From: P52-10 sp041397365 | GTDB lineage: Bacteria > Pseudomonadota > Alphaproteobacteria > Rhizobiales > Xanthobacteraceae | NCBI GenBank assembly: GCA_041397365.1 | Contig: JAWKWT010000002.1 | Coordinates: 186,001-250,000 of the forward strand | DNA length: 64,000 nucleotides | Direction of reading: 5' to 3' | Shown: positions 8,529 to 17,657 of the stretch, piece after piece | Layout: each line of letters starts with the position of its first letter | Numbering within the stretch: the first letter of the stretch is position 1 | Translations under genes and position numbers: made by a program | The notes under the pieces: generated by a model | The model's input: only the letters and a program-made list of their open reading frames with translations | Told to the model about the DNA's origin: nothing | Databases searched by the model: none

Positions 8529-9295
8529 ACGACAATCTTCGGCTGAGTCCGACGATGATCTGGGTCGCGCGGATCGCCTTTCTCGCGGCGTTCTTCTTTC
8601 TCTGGGAGATGGTGGCCGACGCGAAGCTGATCGACCCGATCCTGATCGGCAAGCCGAGCGGAATCGCGCGCTATCTGTGGGAGGAGGTGTTCGTCACGCA
8701 GAGCTTGCTGACCGATTTCTACTGGTCGATGGCCGGCACCGTTCTGGCGTTCATTCTCGGCAGCGTCGCCGGCATCCTGGTCGGCATGCTGTTCGTCACC
8801 AGCCCCTCCACCGAGGCCGTGTTCGATCCGATCCTCGTGGCGCTGAACGCCATGCCGCGCATTGCGCTGGCGCCGCTGTTCATCATCTGGTTCGGGCTCG
8901 GGCTCGGCTCGAAAGTGGCGGTCGGCTTCAGCCTGACCTTCTTCATCGTGCTGACCTCGACGGTCGCGGGCGGCCGCGGCGTCAATCCCGATCACATCAC
9001 GCTGGCGCGCACGCTCGGCGCAAGCGAGTCGCAGATCTTCCGCAAATTCGTGCTGCCGAGCGCGGTGCCGGTCATCTTCAACGGCCTGCGGCTCGGGCTC
9101 GTGTTCGCGCTGCTCGGCGTGATCGGCTCGGAGATCCTCGCCTCCGAACACGGGCTCGGCCAGACGCTGTCGGTCCTCGCCGCCAGCTTCAAGACCAACG
9201 GCGTGTTCGGCATCATCTTCCTGCTGTCGATGATCGGCGTGGCGATTTCCTGGGGCATGACCAGCCTGGAGCGGCGACTGCTCAGGTGGCGGTAG
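8525..9295 (+). CDS. ABC transporter permease (SsuC/TauC type)
   Basis: Inner-membrane permease of 256 residues with about six hydrophobic helices. The cytoplasmic EAA loop, which contacts the ATPase, is visible as LARTLGASESQIFRKFVLPSAVP near residues 155-180. The start ATG at 8525 overlaps the stop of the ATPase gene (ATGA), indicating translational coupling. It completes the three-component importer. After its stop the next gene is convergent, with only 33 bases between the ends. Confidence 0.95.
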   Translation: MNDNLRLSPTMIWVARIAFLAAFFFLWEMVADAKLIDPILIGKPSGIARYLWEEVFVTQSLLTDFYWSMAGTVLAFILGSVAGILVGMLFVTSPSTEAVFDPILVALNAMPRIALAPLFIIWFGLGLGSKVAVGFSLTFFIVLTSTVAGGRGVNPDHITLARTLGASESQIFRKFVLPSAVPVIFNGLRLGLVFALLGVIGSEILASEHGLGQTLSVLAASFKTNGVFGIIFLLSMIGVAISWGMTSLERRLLRWR

Positions 9296-9328
9296 TCAAA
9301 CGAGGGGGCCGGATTGCCCCTGGATAAA

Positions 9329-10885
9329 TCAGCGCGATCCGGGCGGAGATGTCTGCGCCGGCCGGACGATCGCCCAGCCGACCCGCATCAGCGGCTGCCG
9401 GCCGTTGATGAGACGCGGAAACGTGCGCGGCACTTCCGGCACGAGGCCGGGAAAGCGTTGCGCGATCTCCGCCGGTGGCGGCCCCGAGGTGTCGGCTGCG
9501 CGCCAGACCACGACCCCGCCCGTCTCGTTGAGTTTCTCCACGCTCATCCACGGCGTGCGCTCGGGGGTCGCATCGAGCAGCAGATGCGGCCGGTTGGGCG
9601 CCGCGTAGCCGATCAGCATCGCGAGCTGCGGATCGCCGGCGACCGCGCGCAGCTTCTGGCCGGTGCGGCGCTGAAAACTGTCGGCGAAAAATTCGCCCAT
9701 CGCCCGCGCGGGCAGCATTGTCTGCACCTCCTTGGCGACGATCCAGGGCTGCATCAGCGAGACCGCGATGACGAAGGCCGCGGGCGCGGCGACGATCCAG
9801 AACCAGACGGTTCGCAACAGCCGCTGGCGGCGAAGCTGGATCACGTCGCCTGCGGCCAGCACGACCGCGAGACCGGCGGGCAGCAGCACCAGGCCCGCGC
9901 CGCCGGCCATCACCGTCGACCCACAGAGCGCCGACGCCAAGCTCAGCACCAGCGCCGGCGCGATCGCAAAGCTGTAGATAAAGCGCCGCCCGAGCGGATC
10001 GATGGAGGATCGAAGAATCGTTGGCGCCTGCCCCTGCGTGCGGGCGAAAGTCGGCGTGTTGAGAAGGGCCAGCAGAACGATGCCGCTCACGAACAGCAGC
10101 AGTCCCCCGGCCAGTTCCGCCCAGCGCCAGCCCGCGGCCTTCCACCAGGGCGCGGACAAAGCCGCGGACCAGTTCTCCGGCGTCATCGCGCGAAGCTGGC
10201 CGAGCGCGCCGGTGCGAACTTCCAGCGCCGCGTAAGGCAGCGCCAGCACCGCGATCACGGCGAACGCGATGACCGGATCGAACGATTTCAGCGCCGCCCT
10301 GCCGCGCGCCGTCGCCAGGGCAAAAACACCGAGCAACGCCAGCAGCGGCAGAGCGGCGATGGTCGTCAGGATCAGGAGCCCGGCATGCAGCGAAAAGGCG
10401 AACCACGCCTTGTGCTGTCCTTCGCCGACGATCCGCCAGAAATTCAACAACAGCGCCGCCCAGAAGGGCTGCGCCAGGACCTGCGGGCCGAACGCGACAT
10501 TCGGAAACGAAAACGCGACGATGGTCACACCGAGCAAGGTGGCGATCGCCGCATGCGCCGGGCCGAGAATGGCGCTGCCGAGCCGGAACATCGACCAGAA
10601 TGCCGCGACGAAGCAGAGCTGTGACAGCACGAATACGCCGAACAGGCTGTTGCCGCCGGCGCGGAACGCGATATCCGCGAGCCAGTAGGCGAGCGGCGGC
10701 CCCTGAACGTCGCTCAGGAGATATTCCCGGCCGTAAGCGAGGGTGAGCGCGACGTCGCCGGGCGGGCTCGAATAGAACGCGGTCGGGATGAGAATCCACA
10801 CCAGCGCCTGCGCGAGCGCCACAACCCAGAAGATAAGCGCGGGCCGCGCGCGGATCAGTTCGACGATGAGCGAGGTGAAGCGCAT
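9329..10885 (-). CDS. ArnT/PMT-like glycosyltransferase family 39 membrane protein
   Basis: Polytopic membrane protein of 518 residues. About ten to twelve hydrophobic segments follow an N-terminal signature with an acidic residue after the first helix (SSPPGDVALTLAYGREYLLSDVQGPPLAYWLADI), resembling the lipid-linked sugar transferases of the GT39/ArnT/PMT_2 group. Such enzymes move a sugar from a polyprenyl phosphate carrier to lipid A or a protein on the periplasmic side. The C-terminal 150 residues are a soluble periplasmic-type domain. No neighbour indicates the acceptor. Family assignment is moderate; the membrane topology is clear. Confidence 0.75.
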   Translation of the reverse strand: MRFTSLIVELIRARPALIFWVVALAQALVWILIPTAFYSSPPGDVALTLAYGREYLLSDVQGPPLAYWLADIAFRAGGNSLFGVFVLSQLCFVAAFWSMFRLGSAILGPAHAAIATLLGVTIVAFSFPNVAFGPQVLAQPFWAALLLNFWRIVGEGQHKAWFAFSLHAGLLILTTIAALPLLALLGVFALATARGRAALKSFDPVIAFAVIAVLALPYAALEVRTGALGQLRAMTPENWSAALSAPWWKAAGWRWAELAGGLLLFVSGIVLLALLNTPTFARTQGQAPTILRSSIDPLGRRFIYSFAIAPALVLSLASALCGSTVMAGGAGLVLLPAGLAVVLAAGDVIQLRRQRLLRTVWFWIVAAPAAFVIAVSLMQPWIVAKEVQTMLPARAMGEFFADSFQRRTGQKLRAVAGDPQLAMLIGYAAPNRPHLLLDATPERTPWMSVEKLNETGGVVVWRAADTSGPPPAEIAQRFPGLVPEVPRTFPRLINGRQPLMRVGWAIVRPAQTSPPGSR

Positions 10886-10975
10886 GCGAGACCGGACAGG
10901 GAAAAGCCTGCCCCCGTGTAAAGCGCCGGACAGCTTACGGCAACACGGCCGCAGCGCAGTAGTGAGACAGGTCGC

Positions 10976-11713
10976 TCAGCCGGCCGGAGCAAATTCCTGC
11001 AAAAGCGCCGCCACCGGCGCGAACAGCCGGCGATGATGGGCGGTCGGCCCGAGGCGGCGCAGCGCAGCGAGATGGGCCGGCACGCCGTATCCCATATGGC
11101 TGTCGAAGCCATAGCCCGGATGATCGAGCGCAAGCCGGCACATCAGCCGGTCGCGCGAGACCTTTGCGACGATCGAGGCCGCGGCGATCGAAGCGACCTG
11201 CGCGTCGCCGCCGATCACCGCCTCGCAATCGCAATCGAGCGGAAGCCGGTCTCGGCCATCGACGAAAACATGCTCAGGCCTGTCCGGCAGCGCACGCACC
11301 GCACGCTCCAGCGCCCAGAGCGAGGCCCGCAAGATGTTATCGCGCTCGATGCGCCCCACCGAGGCGATGGTGACGGCGACCTGCGCGGTGGCGCAGATTT
11401 CGTCGAACAGCGCCTCGCGCCGCTCGCGCGTAAGTTTCTTGGAATCGTTCAAGCCCTTCGGGATACGCTGCGGATCGAGGATCACCGCCGCAGCCACGAC
11501 GGGCCCCGCCAGCGGTCCCCGGCCCGCTTCGTCGCACCCGGCCACGAGCCGGCGGCCGTCGTTCAGAAGCGCCCGTTCGCGGCAAAACGTCGGACTGGCA
11601 GCGAGCTTCCGCGCCGCCCCCGGCTTCGCAGGTTTCGCGCCGCCTCGAACCTTAGCCGGAGCCTTGTCCTGAGCCTCGCCTGAAGCTTTGTCCGAAGCCT
11701 TGTTCCGAATCAT
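10976..11713 (-). CDS. rnhB: Ribonuclease HII
   Basis: Cleaves the RNA strand of RNA-DNA hybrids and removes misincorporated ribonucleotides. The catalytic signature GCDEAGRGPLAGPVVAAAVIL starts about residue 55, supplying the Asp-Glu-Gly pair, followed by DSKKL, VDGRDRLP and the late aspartate block SIAAASIVAKVSRDRLM. The ATG at 11713 gives 245 residues; a start at 11752 would add 13 unlike any homologue. There is an unusual Lys/Ala/Pro-rich N-terminal extension of about 45 residues before the catalytic core, common in this bacterial order. It stands as a single gene between the membrane protein and the radical SAM gene. Confidence 0.96.
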   Translation of the reverse strand: MIRNKASDKASGEAQDKAPAKVRGGAKPAKPGAARKLAASPTFCRERALLNDGRRLVAGCDEAGRGPLAGPVVAAAVILDPQRIPKGLNDSKKLTRERREALFDEICATAQVAVTIASVGRIERDNILRASLWALERAVRALPDRPEHVFVDGRDRLPLDCDCEAVIGGDAQVASIAAASIVAKVSRDRLMCRLALDHPGYGFDSHMGYGVPAHLAALRRLGPTAHHRRLFAPVAALLQEFAPAG

Positions 11714-11814
11714 GGCGGCATGCTGCCGCCCAACACCTCCTTGCGCAATCACTGCGGCGATTTATCGCCGCTATTCGTCCGGCGCGGCCTCGCCCTCCCA
11801 AAAAACCGCACCGA

Positions 11815-12958
11815 TCAGAACAAATCCAATTGCCGGTTTGAGGCCGCCGGCCGGACGAAATGCTCGGTCGTCAGCCGCGCGTGCTTCTTGTTCAGTCCGA
11901 GTTTGCCGCAGGCGATCTCGAACCGGCGGCCGATCATCCAAGCCAGCGGCCCGGTTCCCTTCATGCGGACGCCCCACTGCGAATCGTAATCCTTGCCGCC
12001 GCGCAGGTCGCGGATCATCGTGAAAACGTGCCGGTAGCGGTCCGGATAATTCGCGATGAGCCATTCCCGGAACAGATCCCGCACCTCCAGCGGCAGCCGC
12101 AAGAGAATATAGCTCGCCTCCTTCACGCCGATATGCGCCGCCAGAATCGAGAATCCGCTCCATCTCCATATCGTTCAGCGCCGGAATCAGCGGCGACACC
12201 ATGACCCTGGTCGGAATGCCGGCATCCGATAATTGCTTCAGCGCCTCCAGCCGTTTCGTCGGCGTCGAGGCGCGCGGCTCCATCGTCCGCGCGAGCTTTG
12301 AATCCAAAGTCGTGACCGAGAGCCCGACCTTGACCAGATTGCGCTTCGCCATCCGCGCCAGAATATCGATATCGCGCACGACCAGCGCCGATTTGGTGAC
12401 GATGCCCACCGGATGCGACACGCGCTCCAGCACCTCCAGAATGCCGCGCATGATCTTCAAGTCGCGCTCGATCGGCTGATACGGATCGGTGTTGGTGCCG
12501 ATCGCGATCATCCGCGGCTGATAGCCGTCCTGCGCCAGCTCCTTTTCCAGCAGCGCCGGCGCGTCCTGCTTGGCGAACAGGCGGGTTTCGAAATCAAGGC
12601 CGGGCGACAGGCCGAGATAGGCGTGCGTCGGCCGCGCGAAACAATAGACGCAGCCATGCTCGCATCCCCGATAGGGATTGATCGAACGGTCGAAGCCGAT
12701 ATCCGGCGACTCGTTGCGCGTAATCACCTTGCGCGCCGTATCGGCGCCCACCACCGTCTTGAACGGCGGCAAATCCTCCATGCTCTGCCAGCCGTCGTCG
12801 AAGGCGACGCGCGCCTCGGCCTCGAAGCGGCCGCTGGCGTTCGACTGCGCGCCGCGGCCCCGCCGCCGCTGGCTGTCCACGGCCGTCTCCACCAGAGACG
12901 CGAGACCGCCTCGCGCATCCCCTTCGGGCAACGTCGCCGCCATCAGGTTCCGGGTCAT
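11815..12958 (-). pseudogene. PA0069-family radical SAM protein, frameshifted by a 7-base near-duplication
   Basis: Radical SAM enzyme of the PA0069 (spore photoproduct lyase-like, Rv2578c) family. The cluster motif in YRGCEHGCVYCFARP lies near residue 85, and the protein matches the family up to MERIL. The minus strand then reads GATTCTCGATTCTG, a 7-base near-tandem repeat at about 12143-12156. Removing one copy restores RILAAHIGVKEASYILLRLPLE, which continues in the other frame to the normal C-terminus RQLDLF at 11815. Without that correction the original frame runs as nonsense to a stop at 11771. Starts at 12958 (ATG) or 12973 (GTG) are possible. The function in vivo is unknown for the family. 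The lesion may be a true mutation or an assembly artefact. Confidence 0.85.
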
Positions 12959-13032
12959 GATTGTCAGCGCCACTATGAGAACATAACAAGAACATTAGGT
13001 CAGCCGGCGCGGAAGTCAAGAGCCCGGCGACA

Positions 13033-13076
13033 GGCTTTCCGAAAACCCGTTTCCCCGTTTCGGGATCGTGCTCTAA
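13033..13076. repeat. Diverged copy of the GAGCATGATC palindromic repeat family
   Basis: Reads CTTTCCGAAAACCCGTTTCC then CGTTTCGGGATCGTGCTCTA. The right end, reversed, is TAGAGCACGATCCCGAAA, the same arm as in the copies at 18982 and 29584. It lies between the divergent radical SAM and glycosyltransferase-like genes. Confidence 0.7.
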
Positions 13077-13126
13077 CAATGCGGCCGTAGCCGCACCATG
13101 CCGTGTCGCGGCAGCGTGGAGAGCGG

Positions 13127-13692
13127 ATGCTGAGCACCATCATTCTCGCGGAGGCAGAGGAGCGCCGCATCGTCGCGACGCTGGCGTCGCTGGTGCCCGC
13201 CTCGGCGGCGGGGCTGGTAAGCGACGTCTGTCTCGTCGCGCGCCCGCCGGCGGAGACGATCGCGCGCGTGGCCGACGTCGCCGGCTGCAACGTCCTGATC
13301 GCTGAGGGACCGAACGGCGCGCTGCTGAGGCAAGCGGCGAAAGCGGCCCGCACCGACTGGCTGATGTTTCTGCGCGCCGGCGCGATCCTCGAAGGCGGCT
13401 GGATCGACGAGACCGCGCAATTCATGGAAGCCGCCTCGCTCGCGCCGAAAGCGCGCGCGGCGCTGTTTCGCTATGCGCGCTCGCCGCATTCGGACGTGCG
13501 GATGCGCGACGCCTTCAAGGCCGCGCGGCGGCTGTTGCTCGGCCCTTCCGCCGATCAGGGCTGCTGATCGCGCGCGCGCATTACGAATCTCTGGGCGGGC
13601 ACCCGCCGATCGAGCGGGCGGACGCGAAGCTGCTGTCCAGATTGCGGCGGCACGACCGCATCCTGCTGCGCAGCCGGATCGTCGCCGCTTAG
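13127..13692 (+). pseudogene. Glycosyltransferase-like protein, frameshifted
   Basis: The reading frame from the ATG at 13127 gives 146 residues (MLSTIILAEAEERRIVATLASLVP...) ending LLLGPSADQGC at a stop at 13567. If one C is restored at 13560/13561 it continues as QGLLIARAHYESLGGHPP through RSRIVAA to a TAG at 13692, the expected C-terminus. The N-terminal layout (short beta strand, LASLVP, then DWLMFLRAGAILEGGWI) resembles family 2 glycosyltransferases with a shortened core. It lacks a clear DXD motif, so activity is uncertain. Single-base loss suggests a sequencing error, not decay. It is upstream of the alpha/beta hydrolase. Confidence 0.65.
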
Positions 13693-13755
13693 CCACGCGG
13701 AAAACTTGACTTGCGGACGCGCGGTCTTCGATGATCTTTCCCTCGAGGAGAACGC

Positions 13756-14592
13756 ATGGCCATCGACTACGACACCGAATACAACAACCGCGCGCGCGTA
13801 AAAGAACATCCCGAAATTCTCGCGCGCATGGCGGAAGCCTCCGCCGCCTATCGCGAGGAGCGCAAGGCCAACGGGCTCACCGAGTTGCGGTCGAGCTATG
13901 GCTGGAGCGGCCGCCAGATGCTCGACATCTTCCTGTCGGAGGAAGGGCGCGACGCGCCGGTGACGCTGTTCATTCACGGCGGCTATTGGCGCGCGCTCCA
14001 GCCGTCGGATTTCAGCATCGTCGCGCGCGGGCTGAACGCGCACGGCGTGACGGTGGCGCTGGCCGGCTACGATCTCTGTCCTCAGGTCGGCATCGGCGAC
14101 ATCGTCAACCAGTTGCGGCGCGCCTGCTATTCGCTGTGGCGGCGGTTCGGCAAACGCATCGTCGTCTGCGGGCATTCGGCCGGCGGGCACGCGGCGGCTG
14201 CGATGCTCGCCACCGACTGGCCGCGCTATGGCACGCCGGCCGGACTTGTCCCGGCGGGAAGCGCGATCTCGGGCCTGTTCGATCTTCAGCCGCTGATCGC
14301 GACATCCATGAATGCGGATTTCAAGCTGGACGCCGCCGAAGCCGGACGGCTGTCGCCGCTGTTCTGGACGCCGCCCGCGGGCATGACGTTCGATGCGATC
14401 GTCGGGGCTGAGGAGTCGGGCGAGTATCTGCGCCAGAGCCGGACGCTCGCGGAGGCATGGAGCAAGGCCGGCGTCGCCACGCGCTACGAGGCCGTCGCAG
14501 GCGCGAACCATTTCACGGTGATCGAGCCGCTCGCCGACCCGGACAGCGCGATGGTGAAGCGGCTTGCGCAACTCGCACGAGATGCCGGCTGA
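13756..14592 (+). CDS. Alpha/beta hydrolase (kynurenine formamidase-like)
   Basis: Serine hydrolase of 278 residues with the oxyanion-hole motif HGGYW near residue 75 and the nucleophile elbow GHSAGGH near residue 140. A late Asp and the histidine of GANHFTVIEPL complete a likely triad. HGGYW plus GHSAGGH is typical of bacterial N-formylkynurenine formamidase-like and arylformamidase-like esterases. No tryptophan-degradation genes are adjacent, so a specific role is not assigned. The start ATG is preceded by GAGGAG. It is cytoplasmic, without a signal peptide. Confidence 0.9.
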   Translation: MAIDYDTEYNNRARVKEHPEILARMAEASAAYREERKANGLTELRSSYGWSGRQMLDIFLSEEGRDAPVTLFIHGGYWRALQPSDFSIVARGLNAHGVTVALAGYDLCPQVGIGDIVNQLRRACYSLWRRFGKRIVVCGHSAGGHAAAAMLATDWPRYGTPAGLVPAGSAISGLFDLQPLIATSMNADFKLDAAEAGRLSPLFWTPPAGMTFDAIVGAEESGEYLRQSRTLAEAWSKAGVATRYEAVAGANHFTVIEPLADPDSAMVKRLAQLARDAG

Positions 14593-14613
14593 CAACCGTC
14601 ACGGCATCATACG

Positions 14614-15171
14614 TCACACCGTCGCGCCTTTCGCCTTCTCGCGCCGCAGATGCTCGTCCAGCCGCGGCATGATCTCGACGAAATTGCACGGCTTCGTCCG
14701 GTAGTCGAGTTGGGCCGCAAGAATGCCGTCCCAGCCGTCGCGGCAGGCGCCGGGCGAGCCGGGCAGGCAGAAGATGTAGGTCGCGCCGGCGACGCCGGCG
14801 GTCGCGCGGCTCTGGATCGTCGAAGTGCCGATCTTGGCATAGCTCAGCATGTGGAAGGCGATCGAGAAGCCGTCCATGCGCTTCTCGAACAGCGGCTCCA
14901 ACGCTTCCGGCGTGACGTCGCGGCCGGTAAAGCCGGTGCCGCCGGTGGTGATGATCGCGTCGATGTTGGGATCGGCGATCCAGATTTTCACCTGCGCTTG
15001 AATGCGCTCGACATCGTCCGGCACGATGTTGCGCGTCGCCAGCCGGTGCCCCGCCGCCGTCAGCCGCTCCGCCAGCGTCGCGCCGGACTTGTCGTCATCG
15101 AGGATGCGGGTGTCGGAGACGGTCAGCACCGCGATGCTGAGCGGAATGAATTGCCTCGAATCCTCGGCCAT
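14614..15171 (-). CDS. moaB: Molybdenum cofactor biosynthesis protein B
   Basis: MoaB/MogA-fold protein of 185 residues that adenylylates molybdopterin, preparing it for molybdate insertion. The conserved MoCF-binding signature TTGGTGFTGRDVTPEA lies near residue 90, and the second block GVAGATYIFCLPGSPGA near 140. The frame, length and motifs are complete. It is convergent with the alpha/beta hydrolase and downstream of the zinc metallopeptidase gene on the same strand. No other cofactor genes are in the window. Confidence 0.95.
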   Translation of the reverse strand: MAEDSRQFIPLSIAVLTVSDTRILDDDKSGATLAERLTAAGHRLATRNIVPDDVERIQAQVKIWIADPNIDAIITTGGTGFTGRDVTPEALEPLFEKRMDGFSIAFHMLSYAKIGTSTIQSRATAGVAGATYIFCLPGSPGACRDGWDGILAAQLDYRTKPCNFVEIMPRLDEHLRREKAKGATV

Positions 15172-15265
15172 CGACTGAGACTTTCATCTTGTGTCATGAC
15201 CGGACATAGCCCGTCGAAGACGGGCGTGAACGCCGTGATGTCCCGGCCAACCACACTGTCCTTCT

Positions 15266-16203
15266 CTACAGCCGCACGCCAGGCGCGAACGTGTTGCAAG
15301 CCTGAACCGTGCCCTGCTGATAGCCGGTCATGAACCAGCGCTTGCGCTGCTCCGCCGAGCCGTGCGTGAACGAATCCGGCACCACGCGGCCCTGCGCCTT
15401 GCGCTGCAAGGTGTCGTCGCCGATCGCATTCGCGGTCTGAAGCGCCGCGTCGATGTCGCCCTCTTCGAGGAAGTTCGGCCGCTTCTGCTTCTCCCGGTTG
15501 ACCCAGACGCCGGAAAGACAATCCGCCTGCAACTCGACCCGCACCTGAAGCGCGTTCGCCTCGGTGCGGCTCACCCTCTGCTGCTCCTGCTGCACGCGCT
15601 GGAGAATGCCGAGCACGTTCTGAACGTGGTGGCCCGCTTCATGCGCGATGATGTAAGCCGCCGTGAACTGGCACGCCTTGCCCGAGCAGCCGCGGAAGCG
15701 GGTCTCGACCTCGCGGAAGAAATTCGTGTCGAGGAAGATCTGCCGGTCGGGCGGGCAGTAGAACGGCCCCATCGCGCTCTGCGCCATGCCGCAGCGGCCG
15801 CCATTGGTGGCGTTGCGGAACAGCACCACGCGCGGGCCGACATATTGGCGACCGGACTCCTTGAAGATTTCCGACCAGCGGTCGTCGATCTCGCCAAGCA
15901 CGCCGGCGATCATGCTGCCCATTTCGTCCTGCGGCGCGCCGCGCTTCGGGCTCGCGCCCGACGACGGGCGATCCATCTGCACCGATCCGCCCGAGCCGGA
16001 CAGGATTTCCGCGCCGCTGATGAGGATGCGCGGATCGATTCCACCGCCCAGCCGACCAGGCCGAGCACGAGAATCGTGCCGATGCCGAGTCCGCGGCCGC
16101 CGGTCGGAAGGCCGAAGCCGCCACCGCCGCCGCCTCCGAAACCGCCGCCATCGTCGCGGCGGTCGTCGATATTGTCGCTGCGACGAAAGTCATCGTAGCG
16201 CAT
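15266..16203 (-). pseudogene. Neutral zinc metallopeptidase (YpfJ/KPN_02809 family), frameshifted
   Basis: Membrane-anchored zinc peptidase. The N-terminal part starts MRYDDFRRSDNIDDRRDDGG, followed by a Gly-rich linker and a helix ending GLVGWAV. The catalytic part carries HEAGHHVQN, the zinc-binding HExxH. The two lie in different frames: inserting one G at 16041/16042 (GTGGAATC to GTGGGAATC) joins GWAV to GIDPRILISGAEIL and on to VQMDRPSSG. The total of about 310 residues is normal for the family. The single-base loss in a G run looks like a sequencing error. An internal start at 15982 would give a 238-residue form lacking the membrane helix. Confidence 0.88.
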
Positions 16204-16425
16204 GTCCGGCTCTCCTTACCTCTCGACGCCCGCATTCCGCACGCCGCGAGCGCAGCATCTGGAGATCGCAGGCATCCGTTCAATACCGTGCCGGGCAAAA
16301 TTGCCTAGCGAGAAAGATCGCGATGACGGTGTTCGATAACCGCATGTTTACCTCGCCACGGCAAGGTGTGCCCAGTCGGTTTGTTAGTCCCGCGTCGCCG
16401 GCTGCGTCGCCTGAGTTCAGAGTTT

Positions 16426-16430
16426 GAGTC
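16426..16430. promoter_or_regulatory. GANTC site abutting the ccrM start codon
   Basis: The pentamer GAGTC, the CcrM recognition sequence GANTC, lies directly before the ATG at 16431. Methylation-sensitive control of ccrM is known in Caulobacter; whether this copy has a role is inference. Confidence 0.4.
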
Positions 16431-17564
16431 ATGGGTGTGTCGCGTCGCGGGGCGTCTCTTAAGACGCCCCGCTTCTCTTCCGAGTTCTCGCAAGACTTCC
16501 GCATCATTGTGGGAGATTGCGTCGCTGAAATGGCGAAGCTTCCGGCCGCTTCGGTGGACCTGGTGTTCGCCGATCCGCCGTATAATCTTCAGCTCAAGGG
16601 CGATCTGAAACGCCCTGACGAATCGCATGTCGATGCGGTCAACAACGACTGGGACAAGTTCTCGTCGTTCGCCGCGTACGACGATTTCACGCGCGCCTGG
16701 CTGCTCGCCTGCCGCCGCGTGATGAAGCCGACCGCAACCCTCTGGGTGATCGGCTCCTATCACAACATTTTCCGGGTCGGCGCGATGATGCAGGACCTCG
16801 GCTTCTGGCTGCTCAACGACATCGTCTGGCGCAAGTCGAATCCGATGCCGAATTTCCGCGGCCGCCGCTTCACCAACGCGCATGAGACCATGATCTGGGC
16901 CGCGCGCGACGAGAACGCGAAGGGTTACACCTTCAACTACGAGGCGCTGAAGGCCGCGAACGAGGACGTTCAGGCGCGCTCGGACTGGCTGATTCCGCTT
17001 TGCACCGGCGACGAGCGCCTGAAGGGCAAGGACGGCAAGAAGGTCCATCCGACGCAGAAGCCGGAGGGGCTGCTCGCGCGCGTGCTGCTGTCATCGTCGA
17101 AGCCCGGCGATCTCGTGATCGATCCGTTCAACGGCACCGGCACCACCGGCGCGGTGGCGAAGCGTCTTGGCCGCCGCTACATCGGCTTCGAACGCGACAG
17201 GACCTATGCGGCGGCGGCCGAGGAACGTATCGCCGTCATCGAACCGTTACCTGAAGCCACGCTCGCTCCGTTTATGACCGCGCGCGATGCCCCGCGCGTA
17301 GCCTTCTCCGAACTGATCGAGCGTGGCATGATTTCCCCCGGCGCGAAGCTCGTCGACGCCAAGAAGCGCCATGGCGCGCTGGTCCGCGCCGACGGCGCGA
17401 TCATGCTCGGCGACAAGGTCGGCTCGATCCACCGCATCGGCGCGGTCGCGCAAGGCTCGGAAGCCTGCAACGGCTGGACCTTCTGGCACGTCGAGACCAA
17501 CAAGGGCCTTCGCCTGATCGACGAGCTGCGCGCCGAAATCCGCGCCGAGATGGCGCTGGCCTGA
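16431..17564 (+). CDS. ccrM: CcrM-type adenine-specific DNA methyltransferase (GANTC)
   Basis: Cell-cycle-regulated orphan methylase that modifies the adenine in GANTC and is widely essential or important in alphaproteobacteria. 377 residues. The catalytic motif DPPYNL lies near residue 48, placing it in the beta class, and the AdoMet-binding block DPFNGTGTTGAVAKR near 227. The HPTQKP motif and the C-terminal RAMA-type domain (about 290-377) are characteristic of CcrM. No restriction enzyme is adjacent, as expected. The start is uncertain by a few codons. GANTC sites are present at its own start codon and upstream of smc. Confidence 0.96.
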   Translation: MGVSRRGASLKTPRFSSEFSQDFRIIVGDCVAEMAKLPAASVDLVFADPPYNLQLKGDLKRPDESHVDAVNNDWDKFSSFAAYDDFTRAWLLACRRVMKPTATLWVIGSYHNIFRVGAMMQDLGFWLLNDIVWRKSNPMPNFRGRRFTNAHETMIWAARDENAKGYTFNYEALKAANEDVQARSDWLIPLCTGDERLKGKDGKKVHPTQKPEGLLARVLLSSSKPGDLVIDPFNGTGTTGAVAKRLGRRYIGFERDRTYAAAAEERIAVIEPLPEATLAPFMTARDAPRVAFSELIERGMISPGAKLVDAKKRHGALVRADGAIMLGDKVGSIHRIGAVAQGSEACNGWTFWHVETNKGLRLIDELRAEIRAEMALA

Positions 17565-17657
17565 TCGGCCGGTGGCCGTCGCGACGACCGCCGCAGCAGC
17601 GGCGGTTGCGCGTCGATGCGATCCCATGGCAAGACCGTTGCGATTGGGAAAAGCATC

